In this document: in pieces, positions 36,916 through 50,200 of the stretch
How the letters are laid out: every line of letters starts with the position of its first letter
How positions within the stretch are numbered: position 1 is the stretch's first letter
Assembly (NCBI GenBank): GCA_963966185.1
Contig: CAWZYM010000310.1
Location: forward strand, 89,820-153,819
DNA from: Rhabditoides inermis
Taxonomy: Eukaryota > Nematoda > Chromadorea > Rhabditida > Rhabditidae
Direction: 5' to 3'
Length of the DNA stretch: 64,000 bases
Translations under genes and position numbers: made by a program
Notes under the pieces: model-generated
Told to the model about the DNA's origin: nothing
Databases searched by the model: none
What the model saw: the letters and a program-made list of their open reading frames with translations, nothing else

Positions 36916-37506
36916 GGGAGAGTGAATACTTTCTTAGGTGATCGATCTGTGGAGTACCCACGAAACCACCTGGTACCGCAATATAAAGCGATGTGTCGAG
37001 CCCGGATCTTCCGCCGCCGAGACAAGCATAACCAACAACACGTACGCATCCACGGGCTCACCGAAATCCGTGTTGTTGGAACTCGCATTAGACATTGATT
37101 ACTGTGTTTTACTAATCTTACCGTAATTTACGTAATCGTTATTGTGTGCGACGTGATTCGAGATAAATATTCTGATTCTGATTCTGTGTCGACCTATGAA
37201 TAGGTTAGTGTTTCCGTAAGTATTGCCCCCCCCCGTATGCCAGCTGACCCGTGAGAACGAATAGCAGGTTGACAAATAAACAATTGAACAATTGGACAAT
37301 TGGACATTTGGAAAATTGGACATTTGGAGAATCGGACAATTGGCAAACTCGAACTGCGAAGACAAACTCACTGCGAAGAGCTGAGGAGAATTCCCACCTC
37401 CCTTTCTTCCTCCCCCTCCTCTCTCTCTCTCTCTCTCTCTCTCCCTATCTTCGAATTACTTTCCATCTCCCTATTTCACTTAAAGTCGTTTCTGCAAAAA
37501 AAGAAA

Positions 37507-37624
37507 GCTTACGTTACCCGGGATTCCCAAGCCGTCTCCGATCCAAGTACTAACCGGGCGCATCGTTGCTTGACTTGCCAGATCGGACGGGATGGCGTAT
37601 ATTCAACGAGCTATGAACGTAAGC
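37507..37624 (-). rRNA. 5S ribosomal RNA
   Basis: Complete copy; 5' spacer has the G variant at 37862. Step 708 bp. Confidence 0.95.
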
Positions 37625-38214
37625 GGGAGAGTGAATACTTTCTTAGGTGATCGATCTGTGGAGTACCCACGAAACCACCTGGTACCGCAATATAAAGCGA
37701 TGTGTCGAGCCCGGATCTTCCGCCGCCGAGACAAGCATAACCAACAACACGTACGCATCCACGGGCTCACCGAAATCCGTGTTGTTGGAACTCGCATTAG
37801 ACATTGATTACTGTGTTTTACTAATCTTACCGTAATTTACGTAATCGTTATTGTGTGCGACGTGATTCGAGATAAATATTCTGATTCTGATTCTGTGTCG
37901 ACCTATGAATAGGTTAGTGTTTCCGTAAGTATTGCCCCCCCCGTATGCCAGCTGACCCGTGAGAACGAATAGCAGGTTGACAAATAAACAATTGAACAAT
38001 TGGACAATTGGACATTTGGAAAATTGGACATTTGGAGAATCGGACAATTGGCAAACTCGAACTGCGAAGACAAACTCACTGCGAAGAGCTGAGGAGAATT
38101 CCCACCTCCCTTTCTTCCTCCCCCTCCTCTCTCTCTCTCTCTCTCTCTCTCCCTATCTTCGAATTACTTTCCATCTCCCTATTTCACTTAAAGTCGTTTC
38201 TGCAAAAAAAGAAA

Positions 38215-38332
38215 GCTTACGTTACCCGGGATTCCCAAGCCGTCTCCGATCCAAGTACTAACCGGGCGCATCGTTGCTTGACTTGCCAGATCGGACGGGA
38301 TGGCGTATATTCAACGAGCTATGAACGTAAGC
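38215..38332 (-). rRNA. 5S ribosomal RNA next to 164-bp duplication
   Basis: Complete copy. Its 5' flank runs 127 bp to CAACAAC, then jumps back to the 5' end of another 5S copy through GGCGTAGATGGCG. Step 871 bp. Confidence 0.93.
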
Positions 38333-38462
38333 GGGAGAGTGAATACTTTCTTAGGTGATCGATCTGTGGAGTACCCACGAAACCACCTGGTACCGCAATA
38401 TAAAGCGATGTGTCGAGCCCGGATCTTCCGCCGCCGAGACAAGCATAACCAACAACGGCGTA

Positions 38463-38496
38463 GATGGCGTATATTCAACGAGCTATGAACGTAAGC
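38463..38496 (-). pseudogene. Partial 5S gene (5' 34 nt)
   Basis: Start of the repeated part of a 164-bp duplication. It has no promoter boxes. Identical to 40042-40075. Confidence 0.88.
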
Positions 38497-39085
38497 GGGA
38501 GAGTGAATACTTTCTTAGGTGATCGATCTGTGGAGTACCCACGAAACCACCTGGTACCGCAATATAAAGCGATGTGTCGAGCCCGGATCTTCCGCCGCCG
38601 AGACAAGCATAACCAACAACACGTACGCATCCACGGGCTCACCGAAATCCGTGTTGTTGGAACTCGCATTAGACATTGATTACTGTGTTTTACTAATCTT
38701 ACCGTAATTTACGTAATCGTTATTGTGTGCGACTTGATTCGAGATAAATATTCTGATTCTGATTCTGTGTCGACCTATGAATAGGTTAGTGTTTCCGTAA
38801 GTATTGCCCCCCCCCGTATGCCAGCTGACCCGTGAGAACGAATAGCAGGTTGACAAATAAACAATTGAACAATTGGACAATTGGACATTTGGAAAATTGG
38901 ACATTTGGAGAATCGGACAATTGGCAAACTCGAACTGCGAAGACAAACTCACTGCGAAGAGCTGAGGAGAATTCCCACCTCCCTTTCTTCCTCCCCCTCC
39001 TCTCTCTCTCTCTCTCTCTCTCCCTATCTTCGAATTACTTTCCATCTCCCTATTTCACTTAAAGTCGTTTCTGCAAAAAAAGAAA

Positions 39086-39203
39086 GCTTACGTTACCCGG
39101 GATTCCCAAGCCGTCTCCGATCCAAGTACTAACCGGGCGCATCGTTGCTTGACTTGCCAGATCGGACGGGATGGCGTATATTCAACGAGCTATGAACGTA
39201 AGC
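39086..39203 (-). rRNA. 5S ribosomal RNA
   Basis: Complete copy; 5' spacer has the G variant at 39441. Second gene of the 1579-bp two-unit repeat. Confidence 0.95.
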
Positions 39204-39793
39204 GGGAGAGTGAATACTTTCTTAGGTGATCGATCTGTGGAGTACCCACGAAACCACCTGGTACCGCAATATAAAGCGATGTGTCGAGCCCGGATCTTCC
39301 GCCGCCGAGACAAGCATAACCAACAACACGTACGCATCCACGGGCTCACCGAAATCCGTGTTGTTGGAACTCGCATTAGACATTGATTACTGTGTTTTAC
39401 TAATCTTACCGTAATTTACGTAATCGTTATTGTGTGCGACGTGATTCGAGATAAATATTCTGATTCTGATTCTGTGTCGACCTATGAATAGGTTAGTGTT
39501 TCCGTAAGTATTGCCCCCCCCGTATGCCAGCTGACCCGTGAGAACGAATAGCAGGTTGACAAATAAACAATTGAACAATTGGACAATTGGACATTTGGAA
39601 AATTGGACATTTGGAGAATCGGACAATTGGCAAACTCGAACTGCGAAGACAAACTCACTGCGAAGAGCTGAGGAGAATTCCCACCTCCCTTTCTTCCTCC
39701 CCCTCCTCTCTCTCTCTCTCTCTCTCTCTCCCTATCTTCGAATTACTTTCCATCTCCCTATTTCACTTAAAGTCGTTTCTGCAAAAAAAGAAA

Positions 39794-39911
39794 GCTTACG
39801 TTACCCGGGATTCCCAAGCCGTCTCCGATCCAAGTACTAACCGGGCGCATCGTTGCTTGACTTGCCAGATCGGACGGGATGGCGTATATTCAACGAGCTA
39901 TGAACGTAAGC
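39794..39911 (-). rRNA. 5S ribosomal RNA next to 164-bp duplication
   Basis: Complete copy, 1579 bp after the gene at 38215 and with the same odd 5' flank. Step 871 bp. Confidence 0.93.
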
Positions 39912-40041
39912 GGGAGAGTGAATACTTTCTTAGGTGATCGATCTGTGGAGTACCCACGAAACCACCTGGTACCGCAATATAAAGCGATGTGTCGAGCCCG
40001 GATCTTCCGCCGCCGAGACAAGCATAACCAACAACGGCGTA

Positions 40042-40075
40042 GATGGCGTATATTCAACGAGCTATGAACGTAAGC
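40042..40075 (-). pseudogene. Partial 5S gene (5' 34 nt)
   Basis: Same join (GGCGTAGATGGCG) as 38463-38496, 1579 bp later. Confidence 0.88.
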
Positions 40076-40664
40076 GGGAGAGTGAATACTTTCTTAGGTG
40101 ATCGATCTGTGGAGTACCCACGAAACCACCTGGTACCGCAATATAAAGCGATGTGTCGAGCCCGGATCTTCCGCCGCCGAGACAAGCATAACCAACAACA
40201 CGTACGCATCCACGGGCTCACCGAAATCCGTGTTGTTGGAACTCGCATTAGACATTGATTACTGTGTTTTACTAATCTTACCGTAATTTACGTAATCGTT
40301 ATTGTGTGCGACTTGATTCGAGATAAATATTCTGATTCTGATTCTGTGTCGACCTATGAATAGGTTAGTGTTTCCGTAAGTATTGCCCCCCCCCGTATGC
40401 CAGCTGACCCGTGAGAACGAATAGCAGGTTGACAAATAAACAATTGAACAATTGGACAATTGGACATTTGGAAAATTGGACATTTGGAGAATCGGACAAT
40501 TGGCAAACTCGAACTGCGAAGACAAACTCACTGCGAAGAGCTGAGGAGAATTCCCACCTCCCTTTCTTCCTCCCCCTCCTCTCTCTCTCTCTCTCTCTCT
40601 CCCTATCTTCGAATTACTTTCCATCTCCCTATTTCACTTAAAGTCGTTTCTGCAAAAAAAGAAA

Positions 40665-40782
40665 GCTTACGTTACCCGGGATTCCCAAGCCGTCTCCGAT
40701 CCAAGTACTAACCGGGCGCATCGTTGCTTGACTTGCCAGATCGGACGGGATGGCGTATATTCAACGAGCTATGAACGTAAGC
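40665..40782 (-). rRNA. 5S ribosomal RNA
   Basis: Complete copy, 1579 bp after the gene at 39086. Its 5' spacer is of the T form, unlike that partner. Confidence 0.95.
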
Positions 40783-41282
40783 GGGAGAGTGAATACTTTC
40801 TTAGGTGATCGATCTGTGGAGTACCCACGAAACCACCTGGTACCGCAATATAAAGCGATGTGTCGAGCCCGGATCTTCCGCCGCCGAGACAAGCATAACC
40901 AACAACACGTACGCATCCACGGGCTCACCGAAATCCGTGTTGTTGGAACTCGCATTAGACATTGATTACTGTGTTTTACTAATCTTACCGTAATTTACGT
41001 AATCGTTATTGTGTGCGACTTGATTCGAGATAAATATTCTGATTCTGATTCTGTGTCGACCTATGAATAGGTTAGTGTTTCCGTAAGTATTGCCCCCCCC
41101 CGTATGCCAGCTGACCCGTGAGAACGAATAGCAGGTTGACAAATAAACAATTGAACAATTGGACAATTGGACATTTGGAAAATTGGACATTTGGAGAATC
41201 GGACAATTGGCAAACTCGAACTGCGAAGACAAACTCACTGCGAAGAGCTGAGGAGAATTCCCACCTCCCTTTCTTCCTCCCC

Positions 41283-41317
<35 letters not shown>

Positions 41318-41377
41318 ATCTTCGAATTACTTTCCATCTCCCTATTTCACTTAAAGTCGTTTCTGCAAAAAAAGAAA

Positions 41378-41495
41378 GCTTACGTTACCCGGGATTCCCA
41401 AGCCGTCTCCGATCCAAGTACTAACCGGGCGCATCGTTGCTTGACTTGCCAGATCGGACGGGATGGCGTATATTCAACGAGCTATGAACGTAAGC
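41378..41495 (-). rRNA. 5S ribosomal RNA
   Basis: Complete copy; 5' spacer has the G variant at 41733. Step 709 bp. Confidence 0.95.
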
Positions 41496-42086
41496 GGGAG
41501 AGTGAATACTTTCTTAGGTGATCGATCTGTGGAGTACCCACGAAACCACCTGGTACCGCAATATAAAGCGATGTGTCGAGCCCGGATCTTCCGCCGCCGA
41601 GACAAGCATAACCAACAACACGTACGCATCCACGGGCTCACCGAAATCCGTGTTGTTGGAACTCGCATTAGACATTGATTACTGTGTTTTACTAATCTTA
41701 CCGTAATTTACGTAATCGTTATTGTGTGCGACGTGATTCGAGATAAATATTCTGATTCTGATTCTGTGTCGACCTATGAATAGGTTAGTGTTTCCGTAAG
41801 TATTGCCCCCCCCCGTATGCCAGCTGACCCGTGAGAACGAATAGCAGGTTGACAAATAAACAATTGAACAATTGGACAATTGGACATTTGGAAAATTGGA
41901 CATTTGGAGAATCGGACAATTGGCAAACTCGAACTGCGAAGACAAACTCACTGCGAAGAGCTGAGGAGAATTCCCACCTCCCTTTCTTCCTCCCCCTCCT
42001 CTCTCTCTCTCTCTCTCTCTCTCCCTATCTTCGAATTACTTTCCATCTCCCTATTTCACTTAAAGTCGTTTCTGCAAAAAAAGAAA

Positions 42087-42204
42087 GCTTACGTTACCCG
42101 GGATTCCCAAGCCGTCTCCGATCCAAGTACTAACCGGGCGCATCGTTGCTTGACTTGCCAGATCGGACGGGATGGCGTATATTCAACGAGCTATGAACGT
42201 AAGC
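42087..42204 (-). rRNA. 5S ribosomal RNA next to 64-bp duplication
   Basis: Complete copy and counterpart of the gene at 22177. Its 5' spacer has the G variant at 42506 and a private G to A at 42432. Confidence 0.93.
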
Positions 42205-42231
42205 GGGAGAGTGAATACTTTCTTAGGTGAT

Positions 42232-42268
42232 CGGGATGGCGTATATTCAACGAGCTATGAACGTAAGC
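42232..42268 (-). pseudogene. Partial 5S gene (5' 37 nt)
   Basis: Second half of the 64-bp duplication, with the same GATCGGGATGGCG join as 22322-22358. Confidence 0.9.
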
Positions 42269-42864
42269 GGGAGAGTGAATACTTTCTTAGGTGATCGATC
42301 TGTGGAGTACCCACGAAACCACCTGGTACCGCAATATAAAGCGATGTGTCGAGCCCGGATCTTCCGCCGCCGAGACAAGCATAACCAACAACACGTACGC
42401 ATCCACGGGCTCACCGAAATCCGTGTTGTTGAAACTCGCATTAGACATTGATTACTGTGTTTTACTAATCTTACCGTAATTTACGTAATCGTTATTGTGT
42501 GCGACGTGATTCGAGATAAATATTCTGATTCTGATTCTGTGTCGACCTATGAATAGGTTAGTGTTTCCGTAAGTATTGCCCCCCCCCCCCCCGTATGCCA
42601 GCTGACCCGTGAGAACGAATAGCAGGTTGACAAATAAACAATTGAACAATTGGACAATTGGACATTTGGAAAATTGGACATTTGGAGAATCGGACAATTG
42701 GCAAACTCGAACTGCGAAGACAAACTCACTGCGAAGAGCTGAGGAGAATTCCCACCTCCCTTTCTTCCTCCCCCTCCTCTCTCTCTCTCTCTCTCTCTCT
42801 CCCTATCTTCGAATTACTTTCCATCTCCCTATTTCACTTAAAGTCGTTTCTGCAAAAAAAGAAA

Positions 42865-42982
42865 GCTTACGTTACCCGGGATTCCCAAGCCGTCTCCGAT
42901 CCAAGTACTAACCGGGCGCATCGTTGCTTGACTTGCCAGATCGGACGGGATGGCGTATATTCAACGAGCTATGAACGTAAGC
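42865..42982 (-). rRNA. 5S ribosomal RNA
   Basis: Complete copy. The poly-C run in the spacer below it is long (14). Confidence 0.95.
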
Positions 42983-43572
42983 GGGAGAGTGAATACTTTC
43001 TTAGGTGATCGATCTGTGGAGTACCCACGAAACCACCTGGTACCGCAATATAAAGCGATGTGTCGAGCCCGGATCTTCCGCCGCCGAGACAAGCATAACC
43101 AACAACACGTACGCATCCACGGGCTCACCGAAATCCGTGTTGTTGGAACTCGCATTAGACATTGATTACTGTGTTTTACTAATCTTACCGTAATTTACGT
43201 AATCGTTATTGTGTGCGACTTGATTCGAGATAAATATTCTGATTCTGATTCTGTGTCGACCTATGAATAGGTTAGTGTTTCCGTAAGTATTGCCCCCCCC
43301 GTATGCCAGCTGACCCGTGAGAACGAATAGCAGGTTGACAAATAAACAATTGAACAATTGGACAATTGGACATTTGGAAAATTGGACATTTGGAGAATCG
43401 GACAATTGGCAAACTCGAACTGCGAAGACAAACTCACTGCGAAGAGCTGAGGAGAATTCCCACCTCCCTTTCTTCCTCCCCCTCCTCTCTCTCTCTCTCT
43501 CTCTCTCTCCCTATCTTCGAATTACTTTCCATCTCCCTATTTCACTTAAAGTCGTTTCTGCAAAAAAAGAAA

Positions 43573-43690
43573 GCTTACGTTACCCGGGATTCCCAAGCCG
43601 TCTCCGATCCAAGTACTAACCGGGCGCATCGTTGCTTGACTTGCCAGATCGGACGGGATGGCGTATATTCAACGAGCTATGAACGTAAGC
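43573..43690 (-). rRNA. 5S ribosomal RNA
   Basis: Complete copy; 5' spacer has the G variant at 43928. Step 710 bp. Confidence 0.95.
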
Positions 43691-44282
43691 GGGAGAGTGA
43701 ATACTTTCTTAGGTGATCGATCTGTGGAGTACCCACGAAACCACCTGGTACCGCAATATAAAGCGATGTGTCGAGCCCGGATCTTCCGCCGCCGAGACAA
43801 GCATAACCAACAACACGTACGCATCCACGGGCTCACCGAAATCCGTGTTGTTGGAACTCGCATTAGACATTGATTACTGTGTTTTACTAATCTTACCGTA
43901 ATTTACGTAATCGTTATTGTGTGCGACGTGATTCGAGATAAATATTCTGATTCTGATTCTGTGTCGACCTATGAATAGGTTAGTGTTTCCGTAAGTATTG
44001 CCCCCCCCCCGTATGCCAGCTGACCCGTGAGAACGAATAGCAGGTTGACAAATAAACAATTGAACAATTGGACAATTGGACATTTGGAAAATTGGACATT
44101 TGGAGAATCGGACAATTGGCAAACTCGAACTGCGAAGACAAACTCACTGCGAAGAGCTGAGGAGAATTCCCACCTCCCTTTCTTCCTCCCCCTCCTCTCT
44201 CTCTCTCTCTCTCTCTCTCCCTATCTTCGAATTACTTTCCATCTCCCTATTTCACTTAAAGTCGTTTCTGCAAAAAAAGAAA

Positions 44283-44400
44283 GCTTACGTTACCCGGGAT
44301 TCCCAAGCCGTCTCCGATCCAAGTACTAACCGGGCGCATCGTTGCTTGACTTGCCAGATCGGACGGGATGGCGTATATTCAACGAGCTATGAACGTAAGC
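44283..44400 (-). rRNA. 5S ribosomal RNA
   Basis: Complete copy; step 711 bp. Confidence 0.95.
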
Positions 44401-44993
44401 GGGAGAGTGAATACTTTCTTAGGTGATCGATCTGTGGAGTACCCACGAAACCACCTGGTACCGCAATATAAAGCGATGTGTCGAGCCCGGATCTTCCGCC
44501 GCCGAGACAAGCATAACCAACAACACGTACGCATCCACGGGCTCACCGAAATCCGTGTTGTTGGAACTCGCATTAGACATTGATTACTGTGTTTTACTAA
44601 TCTTACCGTAATTTACGTAATCGTTATTGTGTGCGACTTGATTCGAGATAAATATTCTGATTCTGATTCTGTGTCGACCTATGAATAGGTTAGTGTTTCC
44701 GTAAGTATTGCCCCCCCCCGTATGCCAGCTGACCCGTGAGAACGAATAGCAGGTTGACAAATAAACAATTGAACAATTGGACAATTGGACATTTGGAAAA
44801 TTGGACATTTGGAGAATCGGACAATTGGCAAACTCGAACTGCGAAGACAAACTCACTGCGAAGAGCTGAGGAGAATTCCCACCTCCCTTTCTTCCTCCCC
44901 CTCCTCTCTCTCTCTCTCTCTCTCTCTCTCCCTATCTTCGAATTACTTTCCATCTCCCTATTTCACTTAAAGTCGTTTCTGCAAAAAAAGAAA

Positions 44994-45111
44994 GCTTACG
45001 TTACCCGGGATTCCCAAGCCGTCTCCGATCCAAGTACTAACCGGGCGCATCGTTGCTTGACTTGCCAGATCGGACGGGATGGCGTATATTCAACGAGCTA
45101 TGAACGTAAGC
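44994..45111 (-). rRNA. 5S ribosomal RNA
   Basis: Complete copy; step 708 bp. Confidence 0.95.
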
Positions 45112-45701
45112 GGGAGAGTGAATACTTTCTTAGGTGATCGATCTGTGGAGTACCCACGAAACCACCTGGTACCGCAATATAAAGCGATGTGTCGAGCCCG
45201 GATCTTCCGCCGCCGAGACAAGCATAACCAACAACACGTACGCATCCACGGGCTCACCGAAATCCGTGTTGTTGGAACTCGCATTAGACATTGATTACTG
45301 TGTTTTACTAATCTTACCGTAATTTACGTAATCGTTATTGTGTGCGACTTGATTCGAGATAAATATTCTGATTCTGATTCTGTGTCGACCTATGAATAGG
45401 TTAGTGTTTCCGTAAGTATTGCCCCCCCCGTATGCCAGCTGACCCGTGAGAACGAATAGCAGGTTGACAAATAAACAATTGAACAATTGGACAATTGGAC
45501 ATTTGGAAAATTGGACATTTGGAGAATCGGACAATTGGCAAACTCGAACTGCGAAGACAAACTCACTGCGAAGAGCTGAGGAGAATTCCCACCTCCCTTT
45601 CTTCCTCCCCCTCCTCTCTCTCTCTCTCTCTCTCTCTCCCTATCTTCGAATTACTTTCCATCTCCCTATTTCACTTAAAGTCGTTTCTGCAAAAAAAGAA
45701 A

Positions 45702-45819
45702 GCTTACGTTACCCGGGATTCCCAAGCCGTCTCCGATCCAAGTACTAACCGGGCGCATCGTTGCTTGACTTGCCAGATCGGACGGGATGGCGTATATTCA
45801 ACGAGCTATGAACGTAAGC
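45702..45819 (-). rRNA. 5S ribosomal RNA
   Basis: Complete copy; step 710 bp. Confidence 0.95.
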
Positions 45820-46411
45820 GGGAGAGTGAATACTTTCTTAGGTGATCGATCTGTGGAGTACCCACGAAACCACCTGGTACCGCAATATAAAGCGATGTGT
45901 CGAGCCCGGATCTTCCGCCGCCGAGACAAGCATAACCAACAACACGTACGCATCCACGGGCTCACCGAAATCCGTGTTGTTGGAACTCGCATTAGACATT
46001 GATTACTGTGTTTTACTAATCTTACCGTAATTTACGTAATCGTTATTGTGTGCGACTTGATTCGAGATAAATATTCTGATTCTGATTCTGTGTCGACCTA
46101 TGAATAGGTTAGTGTTTCCGTAAGTATTGCCCCCCCCCCGTATGCCAGCTGACCCGTGAGAACGAATAGCAGGTTGACAAATAAACAATTGAACAATTGG
46201 ACAATTGGACATTTGGAAAATTGGACATTTGGAGAATCGGACAATTGGCAAACTCGAACTGCGAAGACAAACTCACTGCGAAGAGCTGAGGAGAATTCCC
46301 ACCTCCCTTTCTTCCTCCCCCTCCTCTCTCTCTCTCTCTCTCTCTCTCCCTATCTTCGAATTACTTTCCATCTCCCTATTTCACTTAAAGTCGTTTCTGC
46401 AAAAAAAGAAA

Positions 46412-46529
46412 GCTTACGTTACCCGGGATTCCCAAGCCGTCTCCGATCCAAGTACTAACCGGGCGCATCGTTGCTTGACTTGCCAGATCGGACGGGATGG
46501 CGTATATTCAACGAGCTATGAACGTAAGC
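46412..46529 (-). rRNA. 5S ribosomal RNA
   Basis: Complete copy, the last before minisatellite array 3. Confidence 0.95.
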
Positions 46530-47119
46530 GGGAGAGTGAATACTTTCTTAGGTGATCGATCTGTGGAGTACCCACGAAACCACCTGGTACCGCAATATAA
46601 AGCGATGTGTCGAGCCCGGATCTTCCGCCGCCGAGACAAGCATAACCAACAACACGTACGCATCCACGGGCTCACCGAAATCCGTGTTGTTGGAACTCGC
46701 ATTAGACATTGATTACTGTGTTTTACTAATCTTACCGTAATTTACGTAATCGTTATTGTGTGCGACTTGATTCGAGATAAATATTCTGATTCTGATTCTG
46801 TGTCGACCTATGAATAGGTTAGTGTTTCCGTAAGTATTGCCCCCCCCGTATGCCAGCTGACCCGTGAGAACGAATAGCAGGTTGACAAATAAACAATTGA
46901 ACAATTGGACAATTGGACATTTGGAAAATTGGACATTTGGAGAATCGGACAATTGGCAAACTCGAACTGCGAAGACAAACTCACTGCGAAGAGCTGAGGA
47001 GAATTCCCACCTCCCTTTCTTCCTCCCCCTCCTCTCTCTCTCTCTCTCTCTCTCTCCCTATCTTCGAATTACTTTCCATCTCCCTATTTCACTTAAAGTC
47101 GTTTCTGCAAAAAAAGAAA

Positions 47120-47207
47120 GCTTACGTTACCCGGGATTCCCAAGCCGTCTCCGATCCAAGTACTAACCGGGCGCATCGTTGCTTGACTTGCCAGATCGGA
47201 CGGGATG
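47120..47207 (-). pseudogene. Truncated 5S gene at minisatellite array 3
   Basis: Same 88-nt remnant and junction as at 3485 and 27220. Confidence 0.9.
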
Positions 47208-50200
47208 CATCGATCAAATCGCTTTTCTAGAAACAATTTTATGCTCTCTTCTGTCTACTCTCACGTCTCTGCATCGACCACATCACTTTTCTAGAAACAG
47301 TTTTATGCTCTCTTTTGTCTACTCTCACGTCTCCTCATCGATCAAATCACTTTTCTAGAAACAGTTTTATGCTCTCTTCTGTCTACTCTCACGTCTCTGC
47401 ATCGATCAAATCACTTTTCTAGAAACAGTTGTATGCTCTCCTCTGTCTACTCTCACGTCTCTGCATCGATCAAATCACTTTTCTAGAAACAGTTGTATGC
47501 TCTCTTCTGTCTACTCTCACGTCTCTGCATCGATCACATCACTTTTCTAAAAACAGTTGTATGCTCTCTTCGGTCTACTCTCACGTCTCTGCATCGATCA
47601 AATCACTTTTCTAGAAACAATTGTATGCTCTCTTCTGTCTACTCTCACGTCTCTGCATCGATCACATCACTTTTCTAGAAACAGTTTTATGCTCTCTTCT
47701 GTCTACTCTCACGTCTCTGCATCGACCACATCACTTTTCTAGAAACAGTTTTATGCCTTCTTCTGTCTACTCTCACGTCTCTGCATCGACCACATCACTT
47801 TTCTAGAAACATTTTTATGCTCTCTTCTGTCTACTCTCACGTCGCTGCATCGATCAAATCGCTTTTTTAGAAACAGTTCTATGCTCTCTTCTGTCTACTC
47901 TCACGTCTCTGCATCGATCAAATCACTTTTCTAGAAACAATTCTATGCTCTCTTCTGTCTACTCTCACGTCTCTGCATCGACCACATCACTTTTCTAGAA
48001 ACAGTTTTATGCTCTCTTTTGTCTACTCTCACGTCGCTGCATCGATCAAATCGCTTTTCTAGAAACAGTTCTATGCTCTCTTCTGTCTACTCTCACGTCT
48101 CTGCATCGATCAAATCACTTTTCTAGAAACAATTTTATGCTCTCTTCTGTCTACTCTCACGTCTCTGCATCGACCACATCACTTTTCTAGAAACAGTTTT
48201 ATGCTCTCTTTTGTCTACTCTCACGTCTCCTCATCGATCAAATCACTTTTCTAGAAACAATTCTATGCTCTCTTCTGTCTACTCTCACGTCTCTGCATCG
48301 ACCACATCACTTTTCTAGAAACAGTTGTATGCTCCCTTCTGTCTACTCTCACGTCTCTGCATCGATCACATCACTTTTCTAGAAACAGTTGTATGCTCCC
48401 TTCTGTCTACTCTCACGTCTCTTCGTCGATCACATCACTTTTCTTAGAAACAGTTGTATGCTCTCCTCTGTCTACTCTCACGTCTCTGCATCGATCAAAT
48501 CACTTTTCTAGAAACAGTTTTATGCTCTCTTCTGTCTACTCTCACGTCTCTGCATCGACCACATCACTTTTCTAGAAACATTTTTATGCTCTCTTCTGTC
48601 TACCTTTCACGTCTCTGCATCGATCACATCACTTTTCTAGAAACAGTTGTATGCTCTCTTCTGCCTACTCTCACGTCTCTGCATCGATCACATCACTTTT
48701 CTAGAGACAGTTGTATGCTCTCCTCTGTCTACTCTCACGTCTCTGCATCGATCACATCACTTTTCTAGAGACAGTTGTATGCTCTCCTCTGTCTACTCTC
48801 ACGTCTCTGCATCGATCAAATCACTTTTCTAGAAACAGTTGTATGCTCTCTTCTGTCTACTCTCACGTCTCTGCATCGATCAAATCACTTTTCTAGAAAC
48901 AATTGTATGCTCTCTTCTGTCTACTCTCACGTCTCTGCATCGATCACATCACTTTTCTAGAAACAATTGTATGCTCTCTTCTGTCTACTCTCACGTCTCT
49001 GCATCGATCACATCACTTTTCTAGAAACAGTTTTATGCTCTCTTCTGTCTACTCTCACGTCTCTGCATCGACCACATCACTTTTATAGAAACATTTTTAT
49101 GCTCTCTTTTGTCTACTCTCACGTCGCTGCATCGATCGAATCGATTTTCTAGAAACAATTTTATGCTCTCTTCTGTCTACTCTCACGTCTCTGCATCGAC
49201 CACATCACTTTTCTAGAAACAGTTTTATGCTCTCTTTTGTCTACTCTCACGTCTCCTCATCGATCAAATCACTTTTCTAGAAACAGTTTTATGCTCTCTT
49301 TTGTCTACTCTCACGTCTCCTCATCGATCAAATCACTTTTCTAGAAACAATTCTATGCTCTCTTTTGTCTACTCTCACGTCTCTGCATCGACCACATCAC
49401 TTTTCTAGAAACAGTTGTATGCTCCCTTCTGTCTACTCTTACGTCTCTGCATCGATCACAACACTTTTCTAGAAACAGTTGTATGCTCCCTTCTGTCTAC
49501 TCTCACGTCTCTGCATCGATCACATCACTTTTCTAGAAACAGTTGTATGCTCTCCTCTGTCTACTCTCACGTCTCTGCATCGATCAAATCACTTTTCTAG
49601 AAACAGTTGTATGCTCTCTTCTGTCTACTCTCACGTCTCTGCATCGATCACATCACTTTTCTAGAAACAGTTGTATGCTCTCTTTTGTCTACTCTCACGT
49701 CTCCTCATCGATCAAATCACTTTTCTAGAAACAATTCTATGCTCTCTTCTGTCTACTCTCACGTCTCTGCATCGACCACATCACTTTTCTAGAAACAGTT
49801 GTATGCTCCCTTCTGTCTACTCTCACGTCTCTGCATCGATCACATCACTTTTCTAGAAACAGTTGTATGCTCCCTTCTGTCTACTCTCACGTCTCTTCGT
49901 CGATCACATCACTTTTCTTAGAAACAGTTGTATGCTCTCCTCTGTCTACTCTCACGTCTCTGCATCGATCAAATCACTTTTCTAGAAACAGTTTTATGCT
50001 CTCTTCTGTCTACTCTCACGTCTCTGCATCGACCACATCACTTTTCTAGAAACATTTTTATGCTCTCTTCTGTCTACCTTTCACGTCTCTGCATCGATCA
50101 CATCACTTTTCTAGAAACAGTTGTATGCTCTCTTCTGCCTACTCTCACGTCTCTGCATCGATCACATCACTTTTCTAGAGACAGTTGTATGCTCTCCTCT

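Larger units (their letters stand above)
31442..47207. repeat. 5S rDNA tandem array B (20 complete genes)
   Basis: Head-to-tail units with the same landmarks as array A in the same order: hairpin-loop deletion at 32172-32199, 90-bp duplication from 32683, 64-bp duplication near 42172-42235. Extra features: a unit with the 5S gene nearly deleted (34052-34080) and two 164-bp duplications (38300 and 39879) inside a 1579-bp two-unit tandem repeat. The G spacer variant occurs at 37153, 37862, 39441, 41733, 42506 and 43928. Confidence 0.95.
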
